64,000 bases of DNA, from NCBI RefSeq assembly GCF_002240355.1, contig NZ_CP016353.1:4937001-5001000 (forward strand). Direction: 5' to 3'. This stretch comes from Prauserella marina (GTDB taxonomy: Bacteria; Actinomycetota; Actinomycetes; Mycobacteriales; Pseudonocardiaceae). The position numbers and the translations under genes were made by a program. Positions 18,677 through 27,696 of this stretch are shown here, piece after piece. Under the pieces are notes generated by a model that was not told the origin of the DNA, made no database searches, and saw only the letters and a program-made list of their open reading frames with translations. Each line of letters starts with the position of its first letter. Within the stretch, counting starts at the first letter, position 1.

Positions 18677-20080
18677 ATGTTCGGTAGAGGGAGCGCGAAT
18701 CAACCAACGCGACTCGACAAGGTTCGCGACAAAGCCGAAGAAATGGACCTCGGAGCCGAACTGAGAGCATTCGTCCAGGAAGAAGGAGCATCAAAAAGTT
18801 TCGCCATCGCCTTCTACGAACGTGGTTTCGTGAGCGCGCTCAACCGCATCGCCCCTGAATGCTGGCACTGGGACGACGTCGTCAAAACCGACCAGGTTTT
18901 CGAGACCGGCCCCCGCGGCGACCGCACGCTCACCAAGGTTTCCGTCCACGGCGACACCGTCGGCAGGGCCGCCCACTACAAGGCATCGACGTTCCGAAAG
19001 TGGCCCGGCGTCGATCCGCAGGAAGTCCTGCGGCTGCTTTCGGCCAAACTGGACGCCACGCACGAGGCTTCCCGCCGCTTCGTCGACGATGTCGTCACCA
19101 CACTCGCGCAGGGACGGCAGCATTTCTGGCGGGACTCCTTCGTCCTGGGCCCCGACGGTGTCCACGCCGGCGCCCGCACCGTCCGCTGGGACGAGTTGAG
19201 CAGAGTCGACCGGCGCGACTACCATCTCGCGCTGTTCGACAACAGCGACCACCCGCAACCCGTCTTCGTCGCGGCATTGCGCGCACGCGACGAGTACGCA
19301 CACTTCTCCGAGGTCGCACAACGGATGTTCGACCGAAGTGGGGCAAGCCACCAACTCTTCGTCGCTCCCACGTCAGGGCCTGCCAAGCGGCGGCGCCGGT
19401 GGCTGGACGCCACTGAATACCTCATGTTCCCCGAGATAGGAGAACCGGAACCACCCGCCGATCTCGACGATCTCGCCGACCGGATGCGGGTGGAGGGAAT
19501 GCGGCACGGGCTCGGCGACGACGCCCGCTGGTTCGGTACCGACATCATCCGGGGTGCCGGCCGACGCCTCGCGCTGTACGAGGACGGCATCGTCGTCGGC
19601 AACCACACCGAGGTCATCGCCGTCACCTGGGGCGATCTTTACTACGTGTGCCTTTTCGATCGTCCAGGGGCAACTGGCCTTCAGGAACTGCGCGCCATTC
19701 GCCGCGACGGCGAGACCGTTCTCGGCGGAACCCTGGTCTCGGCCGGGATGGGCGACGTTGTCGGCCTGACGATTCTCCAACTCCACGCCGACCACCTGAT
19801 CCGGAACTGGTTGTCGGCCCATCAACAGGGAGATTCGTTTTCGTGCGGCCCGAAGACCACCGTGAGTCCGGCGGGTCTGCGCCACAAGAACCGCGACATC
19901 GCGTGGGACCGGGTACGCGATATCGACTTCTCCTGGACCGCGACCGACCCGCTCGCCACCGTGCGCTCGGACGGGCGGCGCACGCTGCGCATCCCGCTGA
20001 CCGAGCTGCGTAATGCCGCCGCGTTCGCCAAGATCAGCGGACTACTCACCACTCGCGGTCCGGAGCGAGTCGCCCCCTGA
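18677..20080 (+). CDS. Unknown protein with repeated PH-like modules
   Basis: A 467-residue cytoplasmic protein with no signal peptide or membrane helix; I do not recognise a named family. It contains a repeated pattern of a Gly-centred strand followed by a W-x-D/E motif: ERGFVSALNR with WHWDDV near residue 45-68, GPDGVHAGAR with VRWDEL near 158-174, YEDGIVVGNH with VTWGDL near 297-317, and SPAGLRHKNR with IAWDRV near 397-412. Each module ends in strands and a basic helix (HKASTFRKW-like, RIPLTELRNAAAFAKI). This is the look of tandem pleckstrin-homology-like (YcxB/DUF6585-type) domains. The gene stands alone behind the molybdoenzyme gene, and the same strand might make them a unit. Confidence 0.75.
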   Translation: MFGRGSANQPTRLDKVRDKAEEMDLGAELRAFVQEEGASKSFAIAFYERGFVSALNRIAPECWHWDDVVKTDQVFETGPRGDRTLTKVSVHGDTVGRAAHYKASTFRKWPGVDPQEVLRLLSAKLDATHEASRRFVDDVVTTLAQGRQHFWRDSFVLGPDGVHAGARTVRWDELSRVDRRDYHLALFDNSDHPQPVFVAALRARDEYAHFSEVAQRMFDRSGASHQLFVAPTSGPAKRRRRWLDATEYLMFPEIGEPEPPADLDDLADRMRVEGMRHGLGDDARWFGTDIIRGAGRRLALYEDGIVVGNHTEVIAVTWGDLYYVCLFDRPGATGLQELRAIRRDGETVLGGTLVSAGMGDVVGLTILQLHADHLIRNWLSAHQQGDSFSCGPKTTVSPAGLRHKNRDIAWDRVRDIDFSWTATDPLATVRSDGRRTLRIPLTELRNAAAFAKISGLLTTRGPERVAP

Positions 20081-20125
20081 CCGCACGCCGCACTGTTCCG
20101 TGACCACCCCGGAGACATCCGACGG

Positions 20126-20136
20126 TCCACTGTGGA
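20126..20136. repeat. 11-bp palindrome TCCACTGTGGA, copy 3
   Basis: Identical to the copy at 13974, again between two convergent gene ends (20080 and 20170). Confidence 0.55.
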
Positions 20137-20169
20137 TGTCGTCAGCCCGGCCGCGCCGCCGGAACGACG

Positions 20170-20634
20170 TCAGCCGTCGGCAAGCCGCGAAGGAAAGCCC
20201 CCGGTCGCGATGGGCCCCCATCGTTCGATGCCGATCCTGATCAACGACTTGTTCTGCCTGACCATCGCTTCCCTGTACTCGGCCCAGTCAGGGTGCTCCC
20301 CGGAAATACAACGGAAGTACTCGACGAGACCCTCGACGGCATCCGGCATGTCCAGTACCTCGGCGATGCCGTCGACCTGGACGTAAGGTCCGTTCCACTC
20401 ATCTGAGAGCACACACATCGACACGCGCGGATCGCGGCGCGCGTTGTGTGTCTTGGCCCGCTCCGGATAGGTCGAAACGACGAGCCTGCCCTCGCCGTCC
20501 ACACCGCAGGTGACCGGAGACATCTGTGGCCCGCCGTCAGCTCTGCTGGTCAACAGCACCCCGCGATGGCGAGGCTTGAGGAACTTCACGAGTTCGGCTC
20601 GGTCGACACGGTCGGCCGCGGCCACGGATGCCAT
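20170..20634 (-). CDS. PPOX-class F420-dependent oxidoreductase-like protein
   Basis: A 154-residue split-barrel protein of the flavin/F420-binding PPOX class. FLKPRHRGVLLTSRADGGPQMSPV is the first barrel strand pair with the cofactor-binding Arg/Ser region. VSTYPERAKTHNARRDPRVSM gives the phosphate-binding segment and GPYVQVDGIAEVLD a later barrel strand. Members reduce small molecules with F420H2 in actinobacteria; the substrate is unknown. It is convergent with the PH-like gene and lies 42 bp downstream of ilvA on the same strand. Confidence 0.85.
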   Translation of the reverse strand: MASVAAADRVDRAELVKFLKPRHRGVLLTSRADGGPQMSPVTCGVDGEGRLVVSTYPERAKTHNARRDPRVSMCVLSDEWNGPYVQVDGIAEVLDMPDAVEGLVEYFRCISGEHPDWAEYREAMVRQNKSLIRIGIERWGPIATGGFPSRLADG

Positions 20635-20676
20635 GCGTCGCCATCCCTTCAGTCGGTTACCGCCGTCAGCGCTCGC

Positions 20677-21948
20677 TCACACGAGGAAACTGAACAGCGG
20701 ACTGTCCGGTGAGACCTGTTCGATGCGATGCGGAGCGGCGTCCATCCGCTTCAACATGGGTTCCAGATCCTCGGGCGCGCCCAGTTCGACGCCGACCAGC
20801 GCGGGCCCGGTCTCCCTGTTGTTGCGTTTGACGTACTCGAACAACGTGATGTCGTCGTCGGGGCCGAGCACGTCGTCGAGAAACCGGCGCAGTGCTCCCG
20901 GCTCCTGAGGGAACTCCACCAGGAAGTAGTGCTTGCGCCCCTCGAACACGAGCGCCCGCTCGACGATCTCGGCGTAGCGGCTGACGTCGTTGTTTCCGCC
21001 GGAGAGAATGCACACCACCGTCGCGCCGGGTGCGAGCCCGAGATCCAGGTTCAACGCGGAAGCGGCCAGCGCGCCCGCCGGCTCACTGATGATGCCGTCC
21101 GACTGGTAGAGGTCGAGCATTTCGACACAGATCTGACCTTCGGGCACCGCGACGAGTTTCGGGTTCCGCTCCGCCGCGATCGCGTAGGTGAACTGCCCGA
21201 CCTGCTTCACCGCCGCACCGTCGACGAAGGGATCGACCTCATCCAAAGGCGCGGGTCCGCCTTCGGCCAGTGCCAGCGCCATGCTCGCTCCGCCTGCCGG
21301 CTCGGCGCCGATGACCGTGACGCCGGGGTGAGTCTCCCTCAGCCAGGTCAGAGTTCCCGCGAGCAGTCCACCACCGCCGACCGGCACGACGATCGCGTCA
21401 GGTGCCTTACCGAGTTGCTCGATGATCTCCTTGACCACCGTGCCCTGCCCCGCGATCGTGCGGGGGTGATCGAACGCGGGGATCAACGTCATGCCCGTGC
21501 TCTCGGCGTGGTCACGAGCCGCCGCGGCGGCATCGTCGTAGGTCTCGCCCTCGACGACGATCTGCACGTGAGCGCCGCCGAGCCTCGCGACCCTGTCACG
21601 TTTCTGCCTCGGCGTGGTCCGCGGGAGGTACACCCGCGCGGTGACGCCGATGGAGGCGCAGGCGAAGGCGACCCCCTGGCCGTGGTTGCCCGCGCTCGCG
21701 CAGACGACACCACGCTCCCGCTGCTCGGCGCTCAGCCCGCTGATCAGGTTGTAGGCACCGCGTCCCTTGTAGGAACGGACGGTGTTCAGATCCTCCCTTT
21801 TGATCCAGACGTCGAGATCGTGGCGAATGGAGAGCCGTTCGTTGCGCTGTAGCGGGCTTGCCGGAATCACGCCGGTAAACCGTTCGGCCGCGGCAAGTAC
21901 GTCGGCCATGGTCACCACATCCGCTTGACGCGGGGCGTTCTCAGACAA
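20677..21948 (-). CDS. ilvA: Threonine dehydratase, biosynthetic
   Basis: A 423-residue PLP enzyme that turns threonine into 2-oxobutanoate, the first step to isoleucine. Lys61 in RSYKGRGA binds PLP, ASAGNHGQGVAFA holds the substrate, VPVGGGGLLAGTL cradles the phosphate, and CILSGGNND closes the catalytic domain. A single C-terminal ACT-like regulatory domain begins near residue 335 (HYFLVEFPQEPGALRRFLDD), as in short bacterial IlvA. The start is a TTG at 21948 with AGGAGG just upstream. The divergent IclR gene begins 30 bases away, so the two promoters must overlap. Confidence 0.93.
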   Translation of the reverse strand: MSENAPRQADVVTMADVLAAAERFTGVIPASPLQRNERLSIRHDLDVWIKREDLNTVRSYKGRGAYNLISGLSAEQRERGVVCASAGNHGQGVAFACASIGVTARVYLPRTTPRQKRDRVARLGGAHVQIVVEGETYDDAAAAARDHAESTGMTLIPAFDHPRTIAGQGTVVKEIIEQLGKAPDAIVVPVGGGGLLAGTLTWLRETHPGVTVIGAEPAGGASMALALAEGGPAPLDEVDPFVDGAAVKQVGQFTYAIAAERNPKLVAVPEGQICVEMLDLYQSDGIISEPAGALAASALNLDLGLAPGATVVCILSGGNNDVSRYAEIVERALVFEGRKHYFLVEFPQEPGALRRFLDDVLGPDDDITLFEYVKRNNRETGPALVGVELGAPEDLEPMLKRMDAAPHRIEQVSPDSPLFSFLV

Positions 21949-21977
21949 CGCCGTCCTCCTGTCGTATCTTCGACGCC

Positions 21978-22790
21978 ATGAGTAGCCGCGACGAGCATGG
22001 CCGGGATCCCGCGGCCAAAGCGACCGAAGGGGCCACGCACACGCCGCTGCTCGTGTTGGGCAAGATCACGGAGATTCTCAACGCGTTTACGCTGAAGCGG
22101 CCGTCATTGACCTTGCGCGAGATCCAGCAGTCTACCGGCCTCCCGACCTCGACCGTACAACGGCTCGTAACCAACCTGGTCGCGAACGGTTTTCTCGACC
22201 GCAGCGAAGAGGGATTCCGCATCGGCGTCCGCATGGCCTACTGGGCGGCGGCCGCCGCGAAGGACCTCGACGTGCTGGCCGTGGTCAATCCTGTGCTCAA
22301 GGACCTGCGCGACCTCACGGGAGAGACCGCCTGCTTCTTCCGCGCCGAAGGTGACTACCGCGTGTGCATCGCCGTCGCCGAAACCCACCACGCCCTGCGC
22401 AGGGACATGGCGGTCGGCCGGATCGCGCCCATCACGGTCGGTTCCTCAGGGCGGGTCCTGCTCGCCTGGACCCCTCAGCTGGCGGAGGAAGTACTCCAGC
22501 ACGAGCTTCCCCAGCTCACCGAGAGCACCATCACCGACAAGGACGAGCTCAGACGTCTCATCAAACAGACAGCCGCCGACGGTTACGCCATCACCGTCGG
22601 CGAACGTGTCGACGGCGCGTCAGGTCTCGCCTCGCCGGTGTTCGATTCGGCTGCCGACCTGGTGGGCGCGCTCGTCATCCAGGGGCCGACGCTGCGCATG
22701 CCGCACGAGAAATGCGTCGAGTGGATCGACGTGCTCGTGGAGCACGCGGAGCGCATCACCCGCGCGCTGGGTGGCCGGTTTCCGGGCTGA
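21978..22790 (+). CDS. IclR-family transcriptional regulator
   Basis: A 270-residue regulator. The N-terminal winged helix covers residues 25-90 (LTLREIQQSTGLPTSTVQRL is the helix-turn-helix). The C-terminal effector domain has GETACFFRAEGDYRVCIAV and IAPITVGSSGRVLLAW, then SGLASPVFDSAADLVGALVI. No ribosome-binding site precedes the ATG and the leader is short. Its 3' end overlaps the convergent 2-hydroxyacid dehydrogenase gene by 35 bp. That gene is the last of the catabolic operon starting at 27416, so this protein probably controls that operon with a small organic acid as effector. IclR proteins often do this; the binding site is not obvious. Confidence 0.92.
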   Translation: MSSRDEHGRDPAAKATEGATHTPLLVLGKITEILNAFTLKRPSLTLREIQQSTGLPTSTVQRLVTNLVANGFLDRSEEGFRIGVRMAYWAAAAAKDLDVLAVVNPVLKDLRDLTGETACFFRAEGDYRVCIAVAETHHALRRDMAVGRIAPITVGSSGRVLLAWTPQLAEEVLQHELPQLTESTITDKDELRRLIKQTAADGYAITVGERVDGASGLASPVFDSAADLVGALVIQGPTLRMPHEKCVEWIDVLVEHAERITRALGGRFPG

Positions 22791-23772
22791 TCCCGGGTTC
22801 ACCGGCGTTGACCGGATGGCGGGGCGGCTCACCCACCGCCATCGCGACGGCGTTGTCCGCGCACAACTCGGCCATCCTCGCCCGCACCGACCTGGTCGCG
22901 CTGCCGACATGCGGCAACAGCGTCGTGTTCGGCAACCCGGCCAGCCCGCTCGCCAGTCGCGGCTCGCATTCGTAGACGTCGAGGCCCGCGCCGCCGATCT
23001 CTCCCGACCGGAGTGCGTCCACCAGCGCCTTCTCGTCGATAATTGGACCGCGCGCGGTGTTGATCAGAAACGCCGTCGGTTTCATCGACCGCAGGGTGGC
23101 GGCGTCGATCAGATGCAAGGTGTCCTCGGTCAAGGGCACGTGCAGCGACAAGAAGTCGCTTGTGCGCACGAGTTCGGTCCACGGTAGATAGCGCACCCTG
23201 CCGGCGAGCTCGCCGAGTTCGCCGTCCGGAATCGGACCGCGACGCACCGTGTACCGAACGTCCATGCCGAAGCCCAGTGCCCGCTTCGCCGTCGCGCGTG
23301 CGATCCGGCCGAATCCGGCGAGCCCCAGCGCCGCACCGCTCACGTCCGCGCCGAGCAACAACTCGGGACGCCAGCCCTCGAACCTTCCCGATCGCGTGAA
23401 CTCGTCCGCCTCGACACAACGCCGGGCCGTCGCCAGTATCAACAGCATCGCCAGGTCCGCCGTCGCCTCTGTCAGCACGCCGGGCGTGTTGCACACGAGA
23501 ACGCCGTTGGCGGTCGCGGCTGCGACGTCGACGTTGTCGAAACCGACCGCGTAGTTCGCGATGCCCTTGATCGAAGCCCGCGCCAGCAACGCGGCGTCAA
23601 ACCGGTCGGTGAGCTGAGCGACGACGACGTCGTAATCACCCGAGGCGCACGCGATGTCCAGTTCGGACGCTGAAAGCGGCCTGCTGGGGAGCACGACCTC
23701 ACCCGCGGACCGCAGCATGGTCATTCCCGGCTCCGGGAGCGGAGCCGTCACCAAGAACACCGGTGCGGTCAC
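22756..23772 (-). CDS. D-2-hydroxyacid dehydrogenase
   Basis: A 338-residue NAD(P)-dependent dehydrogenase of the glyoxylate/hydroxypyruvate reductase and phosphoglycerate dehydrogenase group. The nucleotide-binding turn is GLAGFGRIARATAKRA near residue 155, with catalytic Arg in NTARGPIIDE, Glu in DVYECEP and His in LLPHVGSAT. The GTG start at 23772 overlaps the stop of the lyase gene in a GTGA, so translation is coupled; a longer reading to 23916 would run back inside the lyase gene and is rejected. As the last gene of the permease/CoA-transferase/lyase operon, it may oxidise or reduce a 2-hydroxy or 2-oxo acid made in the pathway. Confidence 0.9.
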   Translation of the reverse strand: MTAPVFLVTAPLPEPGMTMLRSAGEVVLPSRPLSASELDIACASGDYDVVVAQLTDRFDAALLARASIKGIANYAVGFDNVDVAAATANGVLVCNTPGVLTEATADLAMLLILATARRCVEADEFTRSGRFEGWRPELLLGADVSGAALGLAGFGRIARATAKRALGFGMDVRYTVRRGPIPDGELGELAGRVRYLPWTELVRTSDFLSLHVPLTEDTLHLIDAATLRSMKPTAFLINTARGPIIDEKALVDALRSGEIGGAGLDVYECEPRLASGLAGLPNTTLLPHVGSATRSVRARMAELCADNAVAMAVGEPPRHPVNAGEPGISPETGHPARG

Positions 23773-24710
23773 CGCGCGTCCCCGACCGCCCAGGAAAAAG
23801 CAGTGGCGCTGGCGCGAGCGCCCTGAACGGCACGCGACCGGTTGGGCTCGCCGAGTTCGTCGAGCAATTCGCCGGTCAGTCCGACGAGGACAGCGAACGA
23901 TTCCGGAGTCAGCCACGAAGGACGCAAGGCGAACAGCAGGTCCTCCGTCGCGGCGTTACCGCTCGCCCCCGGTGCGAACGGGCAGCCGCCGAGGCCGCCG
24001 AGTGAACCGTCCACCTCGGACGCGCCCGCGCGCGCCGCGGCCAGTGAATTGGCCACACCCAGCCCCCAGGTGTCGTGGCCGTGAAAACCGATCCGGCGTG
24101 GTGGCGTGCGTTCGGCGACATGTCGGACGAGCTGTTCGACCTGCGCCGGAACCGCCTGCCCGAGCGTGTCGCACACGATCACGTCGGCTGCGCCGTCGGT
24201 GCGTGGATCGTTGACAATCTCCAATACTCGCGCCTCGGGTACCTGGCCGTCGAAAGGACACGTGAGCGCCGTCGCGAGACAGAGCTGGATCCGGCCGCCC
24301 ACCGCGTGCGCGAGATCAATTGCCTTCGGCATCGCTTCGATGCTCGCTTCGGTCGGCCGGCCGATATTCGCCTCGTTGTGCTTATCCGAAACGGAAAGGC
24401 AGTACTGGAAGTTCACCGCGCCCGCGGCGGCGGCCTTCTCCACGTGCCGAGGTGTCGCCACCCACACCCAGCACCTCTTGAGTTCTTCTGGCGTGAGCCG
24501 CGCGAGCACGTCGAGAGTGTTGGCCATGGGCGGCACCAGGTCTGGTCGGGCCAGCGAACCGACTTCGACACTCGGCACGCCCATCCGTAGCAATTCGCGA
24601 ACCACGGCGACCTTGCGGTCGGTGTCCAAAGTCTTGCCGGTGAGCTGTAAACCGTCCCGCAACGTGACGTCCCTGACGGTCACGGCGGGCTCGAACCGGT
24701 AGCCGGTCAT
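23769..24710 (-). CDS. HMG-CoA lyase-like (DRE-TIM) acyl-CoA lyase
   Basis: A 313-residue TIM-barrel metallolyase. TLRDGLQ near residue 16 gives the catalytic Arg-Asp, GFHGHDTWG holds the two metal-binding His, and GSLGGLGGCPFAPGASGN matches the HMG-CoA lyase signature with its catalytic Cys. Such enzymes split 3-hydroxy-3-methylglutaryl-CoA, or related 3-hydroxy-3-methyl acyl-CoAs such as citramalyl-CoA, into a 2-oxo or 3-oxo acid and acetyl-CoA. It overlaps the upstream CoA-transferase gene in an ATGA and the next gene in a GTGA. The pairing with a CoA-transferase suggests a free acid is first activated and then cleaved. Confidence 0.9.
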   Translation of the reverse strand: MTGYRFEPAVTVRDVTLRDGLQLTGKTLDTDRKVAVVRELLRMGVPSVEVGSLARPDLVPPMANTLDVLARLTPEELKRCWVWVATPRHVEKAAAAGAVNFQYCLSVSDKHNEANIGRPTEASIEAMPKAIDLAHAVGGRIQLCLATALTCPFDGQVPEARVLEIVNDPRTDGAADVIVCDTLGQAVPAQVEQLVRHVAERTPPRRIGFHGHDTWGLGVANSLAAARAGASEVDGSLGGLGGCPFAPGASGNAATEDLLFALRPSWLTPESFAVLVGLTGELLDELGEPNRSRAVQGARASATAFSWAVGDAR

Positions 24711-25948
24711 GCACGTTGCTCCATTTCCCCGATGAGCTTGTCGATGTCCTGTTCGCCGTGTCCGAGTACGTCGCCGAGTACCTCCCTCGTGTGCTCGCCC
24801 AGGTCGGGGCCGACCTGCCTCACCGGAAGCGAAGTCTCACCGAGCACGGGAACGATGCCGGGAAAGCCGACCTCGGCCGGAGTACCGGCACCGACGTCGA
24901 CCGGAAGGTGCTGGATCATCCGGCGCGACCGATACTGTTCGTCGGCGCAGATGTCGGCGGCGGTGTAAATCGGTCCCGCCGGGACACCGGCTTCGTCGAG
25001 CACCCTCAGCACCTCCGCCCTCGGCAGGCAACGCGTCCACGCGCCGATGGCCCCGTCCAGCTCATCCCTGCGCTCCCACCGCCCCGCGTTGGTTCGCAGC
25101 GCGGGATCTTCCGCGAGATCAGGTCTGCCGATGGCCACCATGTAGCGCTGGAAGATCGAATCGCCGTTGCCCGCGATGACGACGCTGGAACCGTCGGCGC
25201 ACGGATAGGCGTTGCTCGGCGCGATGCCCTCCATACGACCGCCGACACGCTGCCGCTCGACACCGTAGGCGGTGTAGTCGGGCACCAGTGACTCCATCAT
25301 GGAGAACACAGCCTCGTGCAGGGCTACATCGACCACCCTCCCCGACAGTGGCCCTGCCTGACCGCCGTCCTTCTCCCGTTGCAGCAACGACACGAGCACT
25401 CCGAACGCGGTGTAGAGCCCGGCGATCGAATCACCGATGGAAACGCCGACCCGCGACGGCGGACGGTCGGCCTCCCCGACCAATTGCCGCAAACCGCCCA
25501 TCGCCTCGGCGACAGCGGCGAAGCCGGGGCGCTCGGCGAGCGGCCCGGTCTGGCCGAACGCCGAGATGCGCGCGAGAACGACGGCGGGGTTGGCGGCTTC
25601 GAGTTCGTCCGGCCCGAGTCCCCAGCTCTCCAGCGTTCCGGGGCGGAAGTTCTCGATCACCACGTCGCAATGGCCGACCAGCTCGAGCACCAGTTCCCGG
25701 CCCCGCTCCGACTTCAGGTCGATGACAACCGACTTCTTGTTCCGGTTGATGGTGCGAAACAGCATCGAAACGTCGCCCGCGTACAACCGCCAGTTCCGCA
25801 GCTCATCGCCCCTGCCGGGACGTTCGACCTTGATGACCTCGGCACCGAAATCCGCGAGCAGGCGACCAGCCGTCGGACCGGCGATGTAGTTGCCGAGTTC
25901 CAGTACCCGCACGCCCTCCAGCGGCAACCGCGTCCCACCGTTGTGCAT
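24707..25948 (-). CDS. Class III CoA-transferase (CaiB/BaiF family)
   Basis: A 413-residue CoA-transferase. The N-terminal LEGVRVLELGNYIAGPTAGR and ADFGAEVIKVERP are the family start. The catalytic Asp is about residue 173 in SIGDSIAG, corresponding to Asp169 of formyl-CoA transferase. Class III enzymes move CoA between carboxylic acids, for example succinyl-CoA to glutarate or HMG. Here it would charge the imported acid for the lyase encoded next, with which it overlaps by ATGA. The permease gene ends 31 bp upstream. Confidence 0.93.
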   Translation of the reverse strand: MHNGGTRLPLEGVRVLELGNYIAGPTAGRLLADFGAEVIKVERPGRGDELRNWRLYAGDVSMLFRTINRNKKSVVIDLKSERGRELVLELVGHCDVVIENFRPGTLESWGLGPDELEAANPAVVLARISAFGQTGPLAERPGFAAVAEAMGGLRQLVGEADRPPSRVGVSIGDSIAGLYTAFGVLVSLLQREKDGGQAGPLSGRVVDVALHEAVFSMMESLVPDYTAYGVERQRVGGRMEGIAPSNAYPCADGSSVVIAGNGDSIFQRYMVAIGRPDLAEDPALRTNAGRWERRDELDGAIGAWTRCLPRAEVLRVLDEAGVPAGPIYTAADICADEQYRSRRMIQHLPVDVGAGTPAEVGFPGIVPVLGETSLPVRQVGPDLGEHTREVLGDVLGHGEQDIDKLIGEMEQRA

Positions 25949-25979
25949 GTTCTCCCTTCCCGATTCGACGTGGTCACGC

Positions 25980-27416
25980 TCAGAGGAACACGCTCAGCAG
26001 GAGGATCGGGCCCATCGCGATGACGGACGCGACGGAAACTCCGACCGAGCAGGTCTTGAGCGTGCCGCGCGTCGTCTGTCCCATCAGCGATTGCAGCAGC
26101 CAGAAGGTGTTGCTTGTCAGGTGGACCATGAACAGCGAGCCCGCGCCCGCCGCCAATGCGATCAGGACGGGGTCGAGGCCGAGACTCGGCGCCACCGGCG
26201 CGAGGAGACCGGCCGCTGTGATGGCGGAGATCGTCACGGAACCGACAGCGACATGCAGTACCGCCGCGATCAACCACACCACGAGCAACGGCGCCCAGGT
26301 CGCCGCCGAGAGGTACTTACCGAGGATGTCGCCAAGCCCCGCGGCGTCGATGACGGCGGCGAGTGAACCACCGACACCGGAAAGCAGGAGGATCTGTCCA
26401 CTTTGCCGGAGCCCGGAGGCCAGCGATTCCTCCACCGCGGGCTGACCCATGACGTATCGCCCGATGACGCAGGTACCGACGAGCCCGATCAGCAAAGCGA
26501 CGGTCGGTGTCGAAAGGAACGCCACGACCGGGTTGCTCCAGTTGGCGACCTCGGTGATCGCGCCGGTCGCGACCAACAGCAACGCGAGCGCCAGCGGCGC
26601 GAAGAGCAGCGCCAGGCTCGGCTGTTTCCTCGTTCGCGGTTCGGCCATCGTGCTCACGCCACCTGACGCGGAGACAGTCGTTCGCTCCTCGGCGGTGGTG
26701 TCCGGCTCACTGGCATCGGGCCGCTCGGCGGAGGGCGCCGCCGTGGCTCCCGCCGGTGTGTCCGGTCCGGCCGCCTGCTCGTCGAGTTCAGGCTTCCACC
26801 AGCCGCGGGTCAACACGAATGTCATGACCGTGATGGCGATCGCGACGGTGGGAATGACGACCAGCAAACCGAACAAAAGGTACTTCCCGAGCGACACTTC
26901 CAGCAGCCCGGCCAGCGCGAGCGCCCCCACGCCAGGGATCGTGAAGACAATGCCGCATTCGAGTCCGATCGCGAGTGCTGTCGCCATCCGGGCGGTCCCG
27001 TACTTGCCGAGCCTCGGCGCGATACCTCTGGCCAGCGGCGCCGAGATCACGAGCAGCACGTCAAGATAGATCGACTGCAAGAAGGTCGTGATGGTGAGCG
27101 CCATGCCGTGGGGAACTCCCCTCGGGCCCAGCGCATGGAGCAATTTGTCCACCAGTCGCTCGATCGCGCCGAGATCGCGCAGGACTGCGCCCATCAGCAC
27201 ACCGAACGCGATGAGCAGGCCGATTTCCGCCATGATGTCGCCGAAACCGGCGCTCACGGTGTCGACCGTTCCGCCGGCTCCGAGGCCCGTCGCCAGCCCC
27301 AAGTAGCAGGCTCCCATGACCAGCGCGATCAGCGGGTTGAGCTTGAACCGAACGATAAGCACCACGATGGCCACGATCGCGACCGCCGTGTTGATCAATA
27401 TCGCCGTATCTGACAT
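25980..27416 (-). CDS. GntP-family organic acid/proton permease
   Basis: A 478-residue integral membrane protein with about 12-14 hydrophobic segments in two halves. A hydrophilic Ala/Pro/Thr/Glu-rich loop lies between them at about residues 210-265. The family is the GntP gluconate/citrate-type permeases; conserved parts include FGVLMGAVLRDLGAIERL, TFLQSIYLDVLLV and GSVTISAITAAGLLAP. It is the first gene of the operon and presumably imports the hydroxy-acid that the CoA-transferase and lyase consume. Family members carry gluconate, lactate or other sugar and hydroxy acids, so the real substrate is open. Confidence 0.88.
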   Translation of the reverse strand: MSDTAILINTAVAIVAIVVLIVRFKLNPLIALVMGACYLGLATGLGAGGTVDTVSAGFGDIMAEIGLLIAFGVLMGAVLRDLGAIERLVDKLLHALGPRGVPHGMALTITTFLQSIYLDVLLVISAPLARGIAPRLGKYGTARMATALAIGLECGIVFTIPGVGALALAGLLEVSLGKYLLFGLLVVIPTVAIAITVMTFVLTRGWWKPELDEQAAGPDTPAGATAAPSAERPDASEPDTTAEERTTVSASGGVSTMAEPRTRKQPSLALLFAPLALALLLVATGAITEVANWSNPVVAFLSTPTVALLIGLVGTCVIGRYVMGQPAVEESLASGLRQSGQILLLSGVGGSLAAVIDAAGLGDILGKYLSAATWAPLLVVWLIAAVLHVAVGSVTISAITAAGLLAPVAPSLGLDPVLIALAAGAGSLFMVHLTSNTFWLLQSLMGQTTRGTLKTCSVGVSVASVIAMGPILLLSVFL

Positions 27417-27613
27417 TCCACCGTTCCATTCTCGTGCGACGTTGCACTGACCACGCGGCTACACCGCTGGCTGCTCACATTATGAACACATGCCCACAAT
27501 GCGGGTCAATAGCTTGTCGCCTCATCCGTCCAGGACGACACGTGATCCGTCAGCCGATCACGGAGAGTGCACCCACGAACGCAAGACCCGCGTCGACTCC
27601 TCGGCCGGATACT

Positions 27614-27650
27614 AAGAAGGGCGCCAGGTCATCGACCTGGCGCCCTTCTT
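27614..27650 (-). terminator. Strong hairpin terminator after the conservon/MHYT genes
   Basis: A perfect 17-bp stem with a 3-base loop, 47 bases after the MHYT stop. The stem ends in AAGAAGGG/CCCTTCTT, giving a short T run in either direction. It separates the conservon transcript from the permease operon. Confidence 0.8.
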
Positions 27651-27696
27651 CAAGAGCCGAGTGCCGGGGCCACCGCCCGGCAACATCGGGTAGCGG

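Noticed and set aside
20728-21852. 374-codon open frame on the plus strand
   Set aside because: Antisense to ilvA.
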